Source of the DNA: Dryas octopetala | Taxonomy: Eukaryota; Streptophyta; Magnoliopsida; Rosales; Rosaceae | Direction of reading: 5' to 3' | Assembly (NCBI GenBank): GCA_963921425.1 | Contig: OY992835.1 | Location: 620,001 to 684,000 of the forward strand | Length of the DNA: 64,000 bases | Shown here: piece after piece, positions 44,913 through 56,407 of the stretch | How the letters are laid out: each line of letters begins with the position of its first letter | Numbering within the stretch: position 1 is the first letter of the stretch | Notes under the pieces: model-generated | Told to the model about the DNA's origin: nothing | Seen by the model: the letters and a program-made list of their open reading frames with translations, nothing else | The model's database searches: none | Made by a program: the position numbers and the translations under genes

Positions 44913-47900
44913 ATGGATCGACAGTGGATACGTAATACGAATCGTGTTAGTGATGAATATTTGTATGGGATCGAGTCATTTATCCAATTTGCACAGGAAC
45001 ATGTCAATGCTCAGAATAATATAAGGTGTCCGTGCCGGAATTGTAACAACTCTTTATGGAAGACAGTGCGTGAAGTCAGAATTCATTTGGTGACATATGG
45101 GATGTCACACAACTATACGACATGGTATTATCATGGTGAACCGAGAGTTTATGCTTCGACTTCCTCGGAGACCCGAACAATTCTGCAGCCTACTGAATCT
45201 GTTGCTGATGATAATGACCAAGTGATGGGCATAATAAATGATGCTTATCCATATGCATCGCTAGATCACGAAGTCAGTCAGGATGATACAGAGAGCGATA
45301 ATATGGATCAAGATGATGGGTTGCCCGAAGTCCAAAGAGAAGAGTTTGATAAGTACGAGAGATTGTTGAAACAAGCTCAGCGGGAATTGTACTCTGGTTG
45401 TGAAGAGTTCTCAGTGCTAACTACTGTTGTGGAGTTAATGCATTGGAAAGTACTTAATCAACATTCGAATCGAAGTTATGATCAGTTGATGGGGATTTTG
45501 AAACGAATGCTTCCAAAGAACAATCATATACCTGAAACCCATTATCTTGCGAATAAGGTGTTGAAAGATCTCGGTTTGGGATATGAAAAGATTCATGCAT
45601 GCAAGAATAATTGTGTATTGTTTTACAAAGAACACCAAGGGAAGGATAAATGCCCTGTGTGCAATGAACCGAGATATAAGAACAAGTCTGTAGAGAGAAA
45701 GAAACAGGTTCCGCAAAAGGTGTTGCGTTATTTCCCACTTAAGCCAAGGTTGCAACGATTGTACATGTCGACACATACTGCAAGTGACATGAGGTGGCAC
45801 AAAGATAAGCGGGTTGAGGATGATGTGATGAGACATCCTGCAGACGGAAGCGCATGGAAAGAATTTGACAAGATATATCCGGATTTTGCAGCAGATGCAC
45901 GAAATGTCAGATTAGGACTTGCTACTGATGGATTTAATCCATTCGGAAATATGAGCACATCTCACAGCACTTGGCCAGTGGTCGTGGTTCCTTATAATTT
46001 GCCTCCCTGGATGAAAAAAGAATTCACAATTATGATGCTATTAATTCCAGGACCGCAATCCCCTGGCAAGGAGATCGATGTATATTTGCGGCCGTTGATT
46101 GATGAGCTGAAAGAATTGTGGCAAAATGGTGTGCCGACATATGATAAGTCCACCGAAACAATGTTTTCCTTGCGTGCGGCAGTCATGTGGACAATAAATG
46201 ATTTCCCAGCTTATGGGAATTTATTAGGCTGGAGCACCAAGGGTTATATGGCATGTCCTACTTGTAATAAAGATATAACTTCCGCTTGGCACAGTGGTAA
46301 AGTATGTTATATGGGCCACCGAAGATGGTTGCCGGGGGATCATAAATGGCGTCACAGTAAGGAGGCCTTTGACGGAAACAAGGAGATGGGCGTGAAACCT
46401 AAAGAATTATCTGGTGATGACATCTTCAGGCAGTTGAATAACTTAGAATTTGGCCGGATTGGTAAACATCCCTCTAACAAAGAACGAAATATGCCAAGGT
46501 CACCTGCACATCTAAATTGGACAAACAAGTCGATATTCTTCGAGTTGGAGTATTGGTCGAAGTTGAAAATCAGGCACAATCTCGATGTAATGCATATTGA
46601 GAAGAACGTGTGCGAAAGTTTGGTGGGGACAATCTTGGGCATTGAGGGAAAATCAAAGGACACAATTAAGGCTCGACAAGATTTGCAAGAAATGGGCATC
46701 AGGAAACATTTGTGGTTAACGAAGAAGGGTGATAAAATGATAAAGAAACATCCATTTTATACCATGAAGCCTGTGGATAAGAAAGAATTCTTAAAGTTTC
46801 TTGCATCGGTCAAATTTCCAGATGAATACGCGGCCAATATCTCTCGAAATGTGAAAATCGACTCTGGAAAAATTGTGGGCTTAAAAAGTCATGATTGTCA
46901 TGTTTTATTGCAACGTCTGCTTCCGGTGAGTATTCGAAAGTTTTTGCCCGAAGATGTGGTTGAACCGATTGTTGGGTTGTCGAGGTTCTTTCAACATATC
47001 TGCGCTAAGACGTTGCGCGTGTCGGACATGTCAAAATTGAAAGATGAGATTGTGTACATCCTATGCAAATTTGAACAAATATTTCCATCGGCCTTTTTTG
47101 ATATAATGATTCATTTAATGATACATTTACCGCAAGAGGCAATTCTTGCTGGGCCGGTCAGTTATCGGTGGATGTACCCAATAGAAAGGTAACAATTCCT
47201 AAACTATTTCATTACTATTCTCCAAGTTCAGCTCTATGTTACTCATAAAAGTTTTCTCACTATGTAATTACATTTGCAGAATGTTGGGTAATTACAAAAG
47301 GTACGTCCGAAACAGGGCACGCCCCGAAGGCTCCATAGCAGAGGCATACATTGCAAATGAATCCATCACGTACTGTGCAATATATCTCAGCAGTGTTGAG
47401 ACGTCATTCAATCGCCCCCAACGCAACGACGACGGTGGTGAAAAAAATGAGACACTTTCTGTCTTTTCTCAAATTACACGACCATTTGGCGAAGCCCCTA
47501 AATCAGCTGTTGAATTCTCGAAACACGATATGGAGGTGGCTCATTGGTTCATACTCAACAATTGCAAAGAAGTTGACTCTTTACGCATTGAGCATGAGGA
47601 ACTAATGAAGCGCGACTATCCAAGATGGGACATGGAACGTGTACAGAAAAAGCATCGGGAATTGTTTCCTAAATGGTTTAAGGAACATGTAAGTGATTAC
47701 TGACAATAATGATCAGTTCGTTCATGTGTTTGTAAATTTTTTGTAATATATTAATTCCATTGTCTTTTAACAGATGGAAAAGCTGACTGATGATAATTCG
47801 CCGTTATACAAGGAGTTAATGAGTTTGGCGAGTGGTATTCAATGTGTTGAAACGTTTTCTGAATGTAATGTGAATGGAGTCAAGTTTTTAACTGTAGAAC

Positions 47901-48523
47901 GAGATGCCATCTTGAGCACTCAAAATAGCGGGGTTTGTGTAGAGAACTTGGAGACTGGCACGGTTGATTTCTACGGCAAGCTGACGAGTGTACATCAAGT
48001 CTTGTACTCGCATCGCTTTGAAGTTGTGTTATTTAAGTGTCATTGGTTTAATACAGACCCGAATAGGAACAACAGTATTAAACTCGATTACGACTTAATA
48101 TCTGTGAATACAAACACTCGATGGTATGAGAATGATCCATTTATTCTTGCCACAATGGCAAAACCAGTATGTTATCTGGATAACCCTAAGGCAGGTGTGG
48201 GTTGGAAAGTAGCTCAGATGATTCAGAATCGAAATATATGGGATATTCCGGAAAAAGAAAATCAGGATGACATGGCCTATCAAGAGGATTCATCTTCGAC
48301 CATACCCAATCCATACAACAATGATGTTATCATACAACAAGTCGAGATACATGACGTTCCTCCAATTGAGATCGATGCCTTATCAATTGATCTTGGGCCA
48401 CTTCCCCGAATTGATGTTAATGATTTCATCGATGATGATGATGATGAAGATGAAGATGAAGATGAATATGAAGATGATGATGTTGATGATGAAATGAGTA
48501 TTTCTAGTGGTGATTCAGATTAG
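44913..48523 (+). CDS. CACTA TNP2-type transposase, 3 exons
   Basis: Predicted exons 44913-47188, 47280-47688 and 47774-48523, with GT-AG introns that keep one frame to TAG 48521-48523 (1,144 residues). The start at 44913 gives MDRQWIRNTNRVSDEYLYGI; an ATG at 44898 in frame is possible. Domains: transposase-associated N-terminus with CPCRNCNN (residues about 1-80), TNP2 family region (about 295-520, including ATDGFNPFGN and NDFPAYGNLLGWSTKG), DUF4218-like region (about 650-780), DUF4216-like region in exon 3, and an Asp/Glu-rich acidic tail. The protein cuts and joins the element ends. No stops or frameshifts: apparently functional. Expression is unknown. Confidence 0.9.
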
Positions 48524-48632
48524 TAATTGATAATGGTGATTCATATTAGTAAGTGATAATGATGATTCAGATTAGTAAGTTATTACTTTAGTTTTCTTTT
48601 TTACTAACATAAATATTTATTGAATTGTGCAG

Positions 48633-50417
48633 ATGAGTTTGATCTCGAACAGGGGTGGATCTCGGAGGTCCACTTCAGCATCCATGTCCGCCCCTGCAGC
48701 CCAGCCCGCCCCTGCAGCCCAGCCCGCCCCTGCAGTACAGCCCGACCTCATAGCCCAGGGCGAATCGACCCCGGCGATACCCCCAGATCTCTCATCTAGT
48801 ACTGGGTCTGCGATTCAGTCGGCACGGAGGGCCCGACGTGGTCACCGTTATGGTGCATATGATAATGTTGCATCATCCACTCGTACTGCCTCATCATCAG
48901 AGAGTAAGAAAAATGTTTTCACATCACTTGTGTTTATGTTTAATTTTATTTAGATGTTATAAGATTACTGTGAAATTAATATGTTATATTTGCTTTTCTA
49001 GGTACCAAAACCACGAGGGGGATAAGTAGAGGGTTGAAGGCGTCGCGAATCACTCGCACGACGAACGAGAGGATTCGAATCGTTCTTGAGCAAGATCACC
49101 TACGACCGAGCAAGGAGGTCCATAGTACTTTCGCTTCCTTTGTTGGATCGATTATCCGTGGTGAATGCCCCATGCTTTTCCCCAGTTGGGAAAAGGTTGA
49201 TGACGCCATCAAGAGGAGCATTATGGGCTCCATTTCTGTGAGTATATTTCGATTAATATAAAATGATTAATTTGATCATTCCTAACAATTTGATAATTGC
49301 ATTTTTTTCAGGTAAACTATGACATTCGGATGGAGGATCCGGATGTAGCTAGGTATATGGAGAAGTTATTGAGAAAAGTGTACACACAATGGAAGCACGA
49401 GCTGCACAGAGAATATAACATGTTTGGATCGGCAGCTGAGGCATTGGCCAGCCCTCCTCCGGAGATGGCAGCTCGGCTTGATCAGTGGCAGTGGTTGTGC
49501 ACTCATTTTCAGAGTCCGGAATTTTTGGTATGTTATATCATTTTAGGACTTCAAAATTATTTTTTCTTATGTTATTCCTTTATTGTGTATGCACTAATAT
49601 GTGCATTTACAATTTGCTTAATATTTAACAGAGGAAGTCGAATGCCAATCTTCAGAACCGGAAAGCGCCCGCAAGGATTGATCATCATGGTGGTTTCATG
49701 CCCTTCTCATACCGGGTGGAGTCGTATCGTCAGGTGCGCTATTATTTAATTTAATATATATATTTCTTAGTATTGTTTGAGTTTTTGTCAACATTACATT
49801 CTTTTTCAGGCTGGTTCGCAATTTCCTGAGGTCGACAACTACGGGGATGTTTATGCCCGACCCGGCAACGACAAGGGCAAGGCGAAGCACGTTAGTTTTT
49901 TATATTTTAGTTTTATTTCACAAATTTAAATATTTGTATTTGATTTCTTAATTCCTAACTTGTGTATAATATTTTGAAGACTGAGATGCTCGCCAAGAAG
50001 GCGAGTTATTTGGAGGAGGTGGCTAGCCAGTACCCTCCGGACACTCCGTTGGAGTCGATCTCAGTCCCCGATCGCGATGCCGGTCTTCGTATTATGACGG
50101 AGACACTGGGTGATAGGCGTGGTAGGGAGATACGCGGAATGGGAGCGGGTCGGGTTCGTGATCTCAGCGCCGGGTCTTCATCTCAGCCATCTGCAGAATT
50201 AGTCAACCTGACCACTGAAGTGCAGCTGTTGAAGGGTCAACTAGAAGAATCGAGAGCGGCATATGCGGAGCAGACGAGTAAGGTGCAGCAGATGCAGCAG
50301 ATGTTTGGCCAGTTGGCCAGGATTGTACCTGGGTTTGTGCTGCCGCCCAACATTGACCAGTGCATGCCAGACTCCTCCACCGGTGTCGATGATGCTACTG
50401 ACCTAGGGGGCCATTAG
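48633..50417 (+). CDS. CACTA second protein, Transposase_24-like, 6 exons
   Basis: Predicted exons 48633-48903, 49002-49237, 49312-49527, 49632-49733, 49810-49890 and 49980-50417; every intron is GT-AG and the joined frame stays open to TAG (447 residues). The N-terminus has Pro/Ala/Gln repeats, then basic residues and a central region (MLFPSWEKVDDAIKRSIMGS; MEKLLRKVYTQWKHELHREY) like the plant Ptta/En-Spm transposase_24 family. A Glu/Gln-rich coiled-coil-like segment (residues about 365-410) precedes the end. In CACTA elements this partner is thought to bind subterminal motifs. An AG directly before the ATG suggests an untranslated first exon. Confidence 0.82.
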
Positions 50418-50584
50418 TTATTTGTATGTATGTATTAATTAAATTGTTTATACTTTGTATGGATATTTTGGATATATAAATTTATTAATTTTGTTTTATA
50501 TAGTTTTTGAATAAAGATTTTTTTTTAAAATATTAAATTCATATATATAATTAAAATAAAAATTTTTTTTTTAAATCAAATATA

Positions 50585-51226
50585 TTTAGTTCGTCGCCCA
50601 AAAAAGGTTTGGGCGACGAATCACCTTGTTCCTCGCCCAAAGCATGTTTAGGCGACGGACAAATTTCGTCGCCCAAAGAGGGTTTGGGCGACGAACACCC
50701 TTATTCCTCGCCCAAAGACTGTTTGGGCGACGAAATTTCTTCTTTGGGCGACGAATAAGGGTGTTCGTCGCCCAAAGAGGGTTTGGGCGACGAACGAGTT
50801 CGTCGCCCAAAGCACGTTCCAGTGAGGAAATTAGTTATTCCTCTCCTCTCGTTCGTCGCCCAAAGCACGTTCCAGCGAGGAAATTAGTTATTCCTCTCCC
50901 AAAGCTTGTTTAGGCGACGGATAATTTCGTCGCCCGAACATGCTTTGGGCGAGGAATAAGTGTGTTCGTCGCCCAAACCCTCTTTGGGCGACAAAATTTG
51001 TCCGTCGCCTAAACATGCTTTGGGCGACGAATTTTATGTGTTGGGAGACGAAAAAAATCCGTTGCCCCAGGTGTCTTTGGGCGACGAAATTTAGTAGTTC
51101 GTCGCCCAAACTCTTGGGCGTCACATTTTGGGCGTCCAAACGCTCGACGAACCCATTTCGTCGCCCAAACGTTTGGGCGACGAAACTCTACTTTGGGCGA
51201 CGAATTTTATTCCTCTCCCAAACCCT
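50585..51226. repeat. CACTA 3' subterminal repeat array
   Basis: Many TTTGGGCGACGAA/TTCGTCGCCCAAA motifs, including locally duplicated segments such as AGCACGTTCCAG(T/C)GAGGAAATTAG at about 50811 and 50864. Confidence 0.9.
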
Positions 51227-51240
51227 TTTTTCTTGTAGTG
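51227..51240 (-). repeat. CACTA right terminal inverted repeat
   Basis: TTTTTCTTGTAGTG; perfect inverse of the left end, followed by the AAA duplication. Confidence 0.95.
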
Positions 51241-51563
51241 AAAAAGGATATATGTTGAAAGGGCATTTGGTATTTTGAAAGCGAAATGGTAAATTATAAA
51301 ACGCTCCGCCAAAGGATGGGCCGCCAATGAACTTGGGTACATCATGAAGACGTGAATCATTTTGCAGAACATGATTATTCAGAATGAGCGGCCAGATTGC
51401 GAAGAATATGAGTTAGATGATGACTTGGATGTTCCGACAAGGATGAGGAGGGCTGAAGATAGATATGAACGGGTGGAGGCATGTCCTGTTTATTGGACTC
51501 CCCCCTCAGTAGAGGAGAGGCGCTTAGACGTCTCTATTTGGTTAGGTCATCTCAACAGAACCT
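51241..51563 (+). pseudogene. Harbinger transposase, 3' part
   Basis: Continues the split gene: KKDI, then in a shifted frame ERAFGILKAKW (51250-51290), and finally NMIIQNERPDCEEYELDDDL to LDVSIWLGHLNRT with TAA at 51563. ERAFG and NMII-E are conserved C-terminal landmarks of HARBI1-like proteins; the last catalytic acidic residue lies in the ERAFG segment. A stop after KAKW breaks it again. Confidence 0.85.
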
Positions 51564-52139
51564 AAAACTTAAGCAAGATCTAATTGCCCACCTCTGGAGT
51601 TGCGAAGGGAGTCTCGTCCAAGCAAATTGAAGCCGTTGATCATTGTTGTTTCTTTTCTTATTTTTTTTGAATTACTATCTATGTGTGTTGCTTATGTTTT
51701 GCTTTTTTATTATATTTCCTTATGCAAGTTGCTTATGTGCCCAGTTTATGGTTCATGTTTATGAAATGAAATAAATTTGTGTGTTGTGTGTGAAATTTTG
51801 GTGCATTAACCTTTATTAAATGGTGCATTAGATCAAGATTAAAAAAAAGAAGTAATTCTCTGGCCTTCAATTAATTAATTTGTAAATATATGAAAAATTG
51901 GACTCTTTTTAAAGATTTTATTAAAATAATGACATTGGTATAATTTTCATAAATAATTGCCTTATCAATTAAAAATTAATGATCAATTAATCAAGATTAG
52001 GCCTAAATTAATTTGGTACAACAATATTACTCTCAAATATTACTCTCAAATATCACTTTCAGCACCACTATTGATACAACAAATATAGGAATCAATCTCA
52101 ACACTATTCAGGTAGGAATCATGTCACTTTTTACATAGA
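51564..52139. other. Harbinger 3' untranslated and subterminal sequence
   Basis: AT-rich sequence between the transposase stop and the right TIR (52140-52176). No gene seen. Confidence 0.6.
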
Positions 52140-52745
52140 AATCATAATCAAAATCACTTCATCACTGTGGAAGGCCTTGATGGTTGAATGTTGCTTGAAC
52201 TAAAGGTGAACAAATCAAGCTCCTTGAATTTCTTTTAGTTCATAATTTTTCAAGTTCTTATAATTTATGACCTTGAAATGCATGTGATCCAATCTGAAAT
52301 TCAATCATCTTTGGTTTTATCTTGTATGGAGAATGTTACTTTGCATTAATCTATAAGCATTCTGATCCAGTTTTGTAATGCTGCATTGCAAGTGTGAGTA
52401 AGTTCTTACCAATTAATATCCTATAGAACCATTGATTAATGACTTTAATATTTGTTTTTTGATTAATAATTAATGCAAAGCAGCTCAGAAATTGAAGAAT
52501 GAGACACATTCTAATTATTGTAAGTGGTAGGGGAAGCTTTTTGACTATCTTTGGAGTTTAATGTTATTCTAAGATTCCTCACTAAAACATTTAAGGGAGT
52601 GTTACTAAGATGAAATGTATAACTAAGTGAAACATGCATTCCAATAACTCAACATATTAGTTTCTACTTATGTAAGGAATGGCAGTTATTCTTTTTCCTT
52701 AGTGACCAATTGTGGGCTTATATTCTTTTGATCTTTGCTTTATAG

Positions 52746-52811
52746 GAAAACAAAGAGGCTCTTGAACTGCTGAAGATAGTTTCCGTGGCTAAATCTGGAT
52801 ATAATGGGAAG
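52746..52811 (+). pseudogene. Enolase exon fragment, probably captured
   Basis: A 22-codon open segment bounded by AG and GT. It reads ENKEALELLKIVSVAKSGYN then GK and matches the plant enolase segment with ENKE-LELLK--I-KAGY-GK. No enolase exons were found before or after within the window; catalytic residues are absent. It is best explained as one exon copied into a transposon, or an extremely eroded gene. Confidence 0.6.
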
Positions 52812-53076
52812 GTTAGAACATTTTAATACATAGCCAAGTTTCCTACATCTGCATATATTTTCTCTTTTTATAATTTCCTACAAAGGGCTAGCACCAAATT
52901 CATGTCAGGTTACTGTGTTGATTTTATCTTTTTTTTTTTCTTAAAAAGAAATTGATTCAGTTGTTGATTTTTCCAAGTACAGGTTGCTGTGTTGATTTCT
53001 TGTTCTCTCTTTATTTTTTGTCAAGTGTTTTGTTTCTCCGATCGAGCTTTTACTTTCTTTGGGCTATACGCTTAGC

Positions 53077-53242
53077 TAATACTATTGTGTTTGTTTGCAG
53101 ATGATTGAAATTACATGGCTTGATGAGAGGCTATGGTGAATAATGCAAATGGCAGCTTATATGCATTATGCAGAAAGGTACAAAGCTTTTGTTGACAAAG
53201 CAGATGGGTATTCTTATTACTACACCTATGATGGAGGGTAAG
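53077..53242 (+). repeat. Second copy of the duplicated intron-exon-like segment
   Basis: Uninterrupted counterpart of 38637-38805: CTAATACTATTGTGTTTG, TTTGCAG, then GAAATTACATGGCTTGATGA to TACACCTATGATGGAG, followed by a donor-like GGTAAG. It shows the pre-insertion sequence on both sides of the first copy. Confidence 0.8.
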
Positions 53243-54161
53243 AAATTAACATTATGCAGAAGCCTAAATTTTCTCACACAGAAAAGCTCTTCCTTCACCA
53301 CAAATAATTTCTCTGTGTTTCATCTTTCAGGATTTTGACTTCAGGGTACATGACTCTGCATTAAAGGACCGATATATGCAACTGCAAAATGTTAAGAGTG
53401 AAATTCATATCAACAACTAAAACAGACATCCATGATTTGGGTTTAATGGAAGAGGTAAGTAAAATTGCATTTTTGTTGTGTCTTTTCTAGAAAGTCTAAA
53501 TGGTCTTCAAAAAGTTGTATCCATTTTGAACAGGTTGTTTCCAATTTGCTGAAACATAAGTTTGCTGCACCCAACCAAATAGAAAATATAATGGACATGC
53601 AGTAGGTTCTATTATTTATATATATCATCTTTAAATACAACAGTACTCTTGTACTATCCCACTCTAAAATCTTGACAATTCCTTCATTAGGTATCCATTG
53701 AATGCATTGGCCATAGATTTTGTTGTTTTATGCTGATGCAATGTGCTCAAGCAGCATTATTTTAGCTAAATACTAAGGTGACTAAGATAAACCTATAAAT
53801 AATTACTAAAGAGAAAGACATTAATGTTTATATAATGGACCCTCTTGCAAAACCGACCTTTGACCAGGGATGGATGGACATTGTCAACACATGAGTTGAT
53901 GCTCCCTTATATATTTATTAGTTTATGCACTAAGAATAATTTGTTAGGGTGTAACTTATTGTGGTGTATTGTTGATTAATTAGACAATTCAATGTACTTA
54001 CGGGTAGGCAAACTCGCAAAACAATACAGTGGAAGCATCTTTCAGTATGTATTCCAAATACTTCATTATTGTTTTCCCCATTACTATTTTTGTCATTCCT
54101 ATTTAAAACCTGTATGAATACACACTAACTCTATATGCCACTGTTTTCTTATTGTGTTTAG

Positions 54162-55313
54162 TGTCCTAAACAACCTAGAGGAGTTGAATGTAGTTACTAC
54201 ATTATGAGGTACATGAAGGATATCATTGAGGATATGAATCTTGAGTTTGAGAGCACGGTGAGTATCCAAATAACCCTGACAATATATATTGGACCTTGTA
54301 ATTGTTATGAACTCCGGATTTTGGATTTCTAGCTGGTCTGCATCATTTTTGAATGATGCATTCATGAAATTGAGTTAACATATATGTACCTTTATATTTC
54401 GACCAAAAAAAAACAAAACATGTACCTTTATAGTTTTAATTAATATTGCAACATATTTTGACCACTTTGAATGGACCTATATGCATTTTGGGATGATAAT
54501 TGAGATGGCTGATGTTTTAAGTTTAATGGGATGATAATTGAGTTGCATGGCTGCTGTTTAATTTTTATCTATGGATAATGTACTTGAAAATCAGATCAGT
54601 ACTGGACTAAGAAGTGGGTGATTGGACTGTAAGATGGTCCAAATCTGGTTAATTATAGTGTTAATGATTTTGAAAATAAGAGAGGGATTGCTTGGATAAA
54701 AAGGAGGTCTGGGAATAATAGTGTTGTGATGTAAAGGTGGTAGAAGCATGTGATGCAAAGCTCCACATGCGTATAAAGCAGAAGGAAAAAGGTGGGGTGG
54801 GAATATATTAAAGAAGCATCACTGCACCACAAGCACCACCCTCTCTGAAGCTTATATTAGATGAAAAAAGCTACTGCCAACAGTTACAAACAATGTATTT
54901 AGTTTTCGAAGTATATAATTGAGATGGCTGCTATTTTTCTATTATTGGGCTGATAATTGGGGTGAAGTTGGGATGATAATTGAGATGGCTGATGGTTAAA
55001 TTTTATTGGGATGAAAATTGACAGGAAATTATGATGATAATCGAGATGATCTTATTATTTGAATGTTATATGGCCCCTGTGTATATATGATTATTATTTG
55101 AGTATAGATGTGAATTTGCACAAGCTAGCTGCAAGTATTATTTTAGTATGAGCAAGCTTTAAGCTACCTTACTATTGAGCTAATTAAAATAATTCAATTT
55201 TCCTTTGTGTTTTCAGTGGAGCAAATTGAGGATCAAGCGATGCAGTTACACCCAAGACCAAATTGATGATGTTTGAGTTGAATGGGGTGACTTTGTTAAC
55301 TTGAATTATGCAT
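54162..55313 (+). pseudogene. Ulp1-like cysteine peptidase C-terminus, CACTA-associated
   Basis: Two exon-like pieces, 54162-54257 (CPKQPRGVECSYYIMRYMKD) and 55217-55313 (WSKLRIKRCSYTQDQIDDV, TGA, VEWGDFVNLNY), joined by a GT-AG intron. The Cys in VECSYY matches the C48 catalytic Cys (usually ECGYY). The His and Asp part is not visible upstream. A TGA replaces the codon after DDV. Such peptidases resemble SUMO proteases and ride in plant CACTA and MULE elements. Confidence 0.72.
54480..55050. repeat. Dispersed GATAATTGAGATGGCTG repeats
   Basis: Variants of GGGATGATAATTGAGATGGC followed by TGATG recur near 54490, 54530, 54915, 54972 and 55033 inside the intron-like region of the Ulp1 remnant. 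Confidence 0.6.
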
Positions 55314-55683
55314 AGGCTTTGATCTATGTGGATAGGTTGGATGTGCCATTTTTTGGATATTCTAGAACTTAGATCAATTAATTAAAATTCTACCATGCCC
55401 ATATTTTGTAAAGGGGAATGGGAAAATTAGAAAATACATGCCTAAGTGCCTAACAGTTTTTGTAAATGGTCTTTAAGTGATGCCTAGCCTAGCTTAGATA
55501 TATTTGAAGGAAGGGGTTAGCGATGATGAGGTCTCCCCCTAATTTTTGTGATATGTAGACAACTTTTGGGGTCCTAGCTTGGAGATGTTGAAATATATGA
55601 CAATTAATGACTTTTGAGATGAAATGGATGTTTAGCACTTGAATGTGCAGGTTGGCCACTAAATAAATATGCAATAGATGTTC

Positions 55684-56407
55684 AATAGTATTAACCAATT
55701 ATATCAGTTTTCAAAAAATAAACCCGATATCAAAACAGATGTTACATAACACTAATTTCAAAATATATAAGATCAGTTCTTTCGAAAAACTAGAATGGTA
55801 TAGAGTTTAGATATCCATTTTGGGAAAATAAACTGATACCAATCACAACTTCAAAATCAGTTTTCATAATTCAAATACATATAATTCATCTCTAAGATAT
55901 TAGTTCTCATAAACAATACCGATGTATATGGCTATATTTATACTAGTTCCACACCAAACACATATAATTCAAATCTAAGATATCAGTTCTCAGAAACAAT
56001 ATCGATGTCTACGGCTATATTTACACCAGTTCCACAATCCAAACACATATAATTCACATCTAAGGTATCAGTTCTTGAAAACAATACCAATGTCTCTGGC
56101 TATATTTATACCAGTTCTACAATTAAAACACATATAATTCATCTCTAAGATATCCGTTCTTAAACCCATACCGATATAGTATATTCAAAATATATCAGTT
56201 ATTGAGTTTTTATCCATCCGAGAAGGAAAAAACTGACTTCATAAATATCGAATTTACATAAAAAATTGATTTAAAATCACTTTTAGATATTAGTTCAAAA
56301 CTGATATGTAAACACATGAGAATAGATATCACGTCATTCAATATCGAATTTTAGGGGGTTTAGATATCAGTAAATTACTGAGATATATGAGCTTTTTTGT
56401 AGTAGTG
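55684..56407. repeat. Subterminal region of the second CACTA, with 83-85-bp tandem repeats
   Basis: CATATAATTC recurs at 55878, 55961, 56046 and 56131. Each unit contains a TATCAGTTCT-type motif and GGCTATATTTA(T/C)AC(T/C)AGTT. Many ATATCAGTT motifs extend to the terminus at 56407. Confidence 0.8.

Larger units (their letters stand above)
41731..51240 (+). mobile_element. CACTA (En/Spm) transposon, apparently complete, 9,510 bp
   Basis: Ends CACTACAAGAAAAA at 41731-41744, inverted at 51227-51240, flanked by AAA on both sides (41728-41730, 51241-51243), the 3-bp duplication expected for CACTA. It has subterminal arrays of TTTGGGCGACGAA in both orientations at each end. Two plus-strand genes are open across predicted introns: a TNP2 transposase and a Transposase_24-like protein. 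It splits the Harbinger transposase gene, so it arrived later. All parts needed for autonomy appear present. Confidence 0.95.
38806..52176 (+). mobile_element. PIF/Harbinger transposon containing a nested CACTA element
   Basis: Terminal inverted repeats: the left end GGACTTCCACAATGAAGG... and the reverse complement of the right end GGCCTTCCACAGTGATGA... agree at 30 of the first 37 positions. Inside are the two genes expected of this superfamily, a Myb/SANT-type ORF1 and a HARBI1-like transposase. Without the CACTA insertion the element would be about 3.86 kb, a usual size. The 3-bp target duplication is not clear (CTA left, CTT or TTG right). Both genes are broken. Confidence 0.75.
52177..56407 (+). 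mobile_element. Probable second CACTA element, 3' part
   Basis: The right end TTTTTTGTAGTAGTG (56393-56407) is a CACTA-type terminus (inverse CACTACTACAAAAAA), preceded by a repeat-rich subterminal region with many ATATCAGTT motifs. An Ulp1-like peptidase remnant, frequent in plant CACTA elements, lies inside. The left terminus was not found, so the left limit is only where the Harbinger element ends. It shows captured host-exon sequence at 52746. Confidence 0.55.

Noticed and set aside
48627-48632. Start of the second CACTA gene at 48627
   Set aside because: 48627 is a TTG codon lying in a splice-acceptor-like TTGTGCAG; the ATG at 48633 is preferred.
53330-53420. DSALKDRYMQLQN reading as a second enolase exon
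   Set aside because: Slight likeness to the ALKDLYKSF part of enolase, but the neighbouring residues do not match and order and spacing are unsupported.
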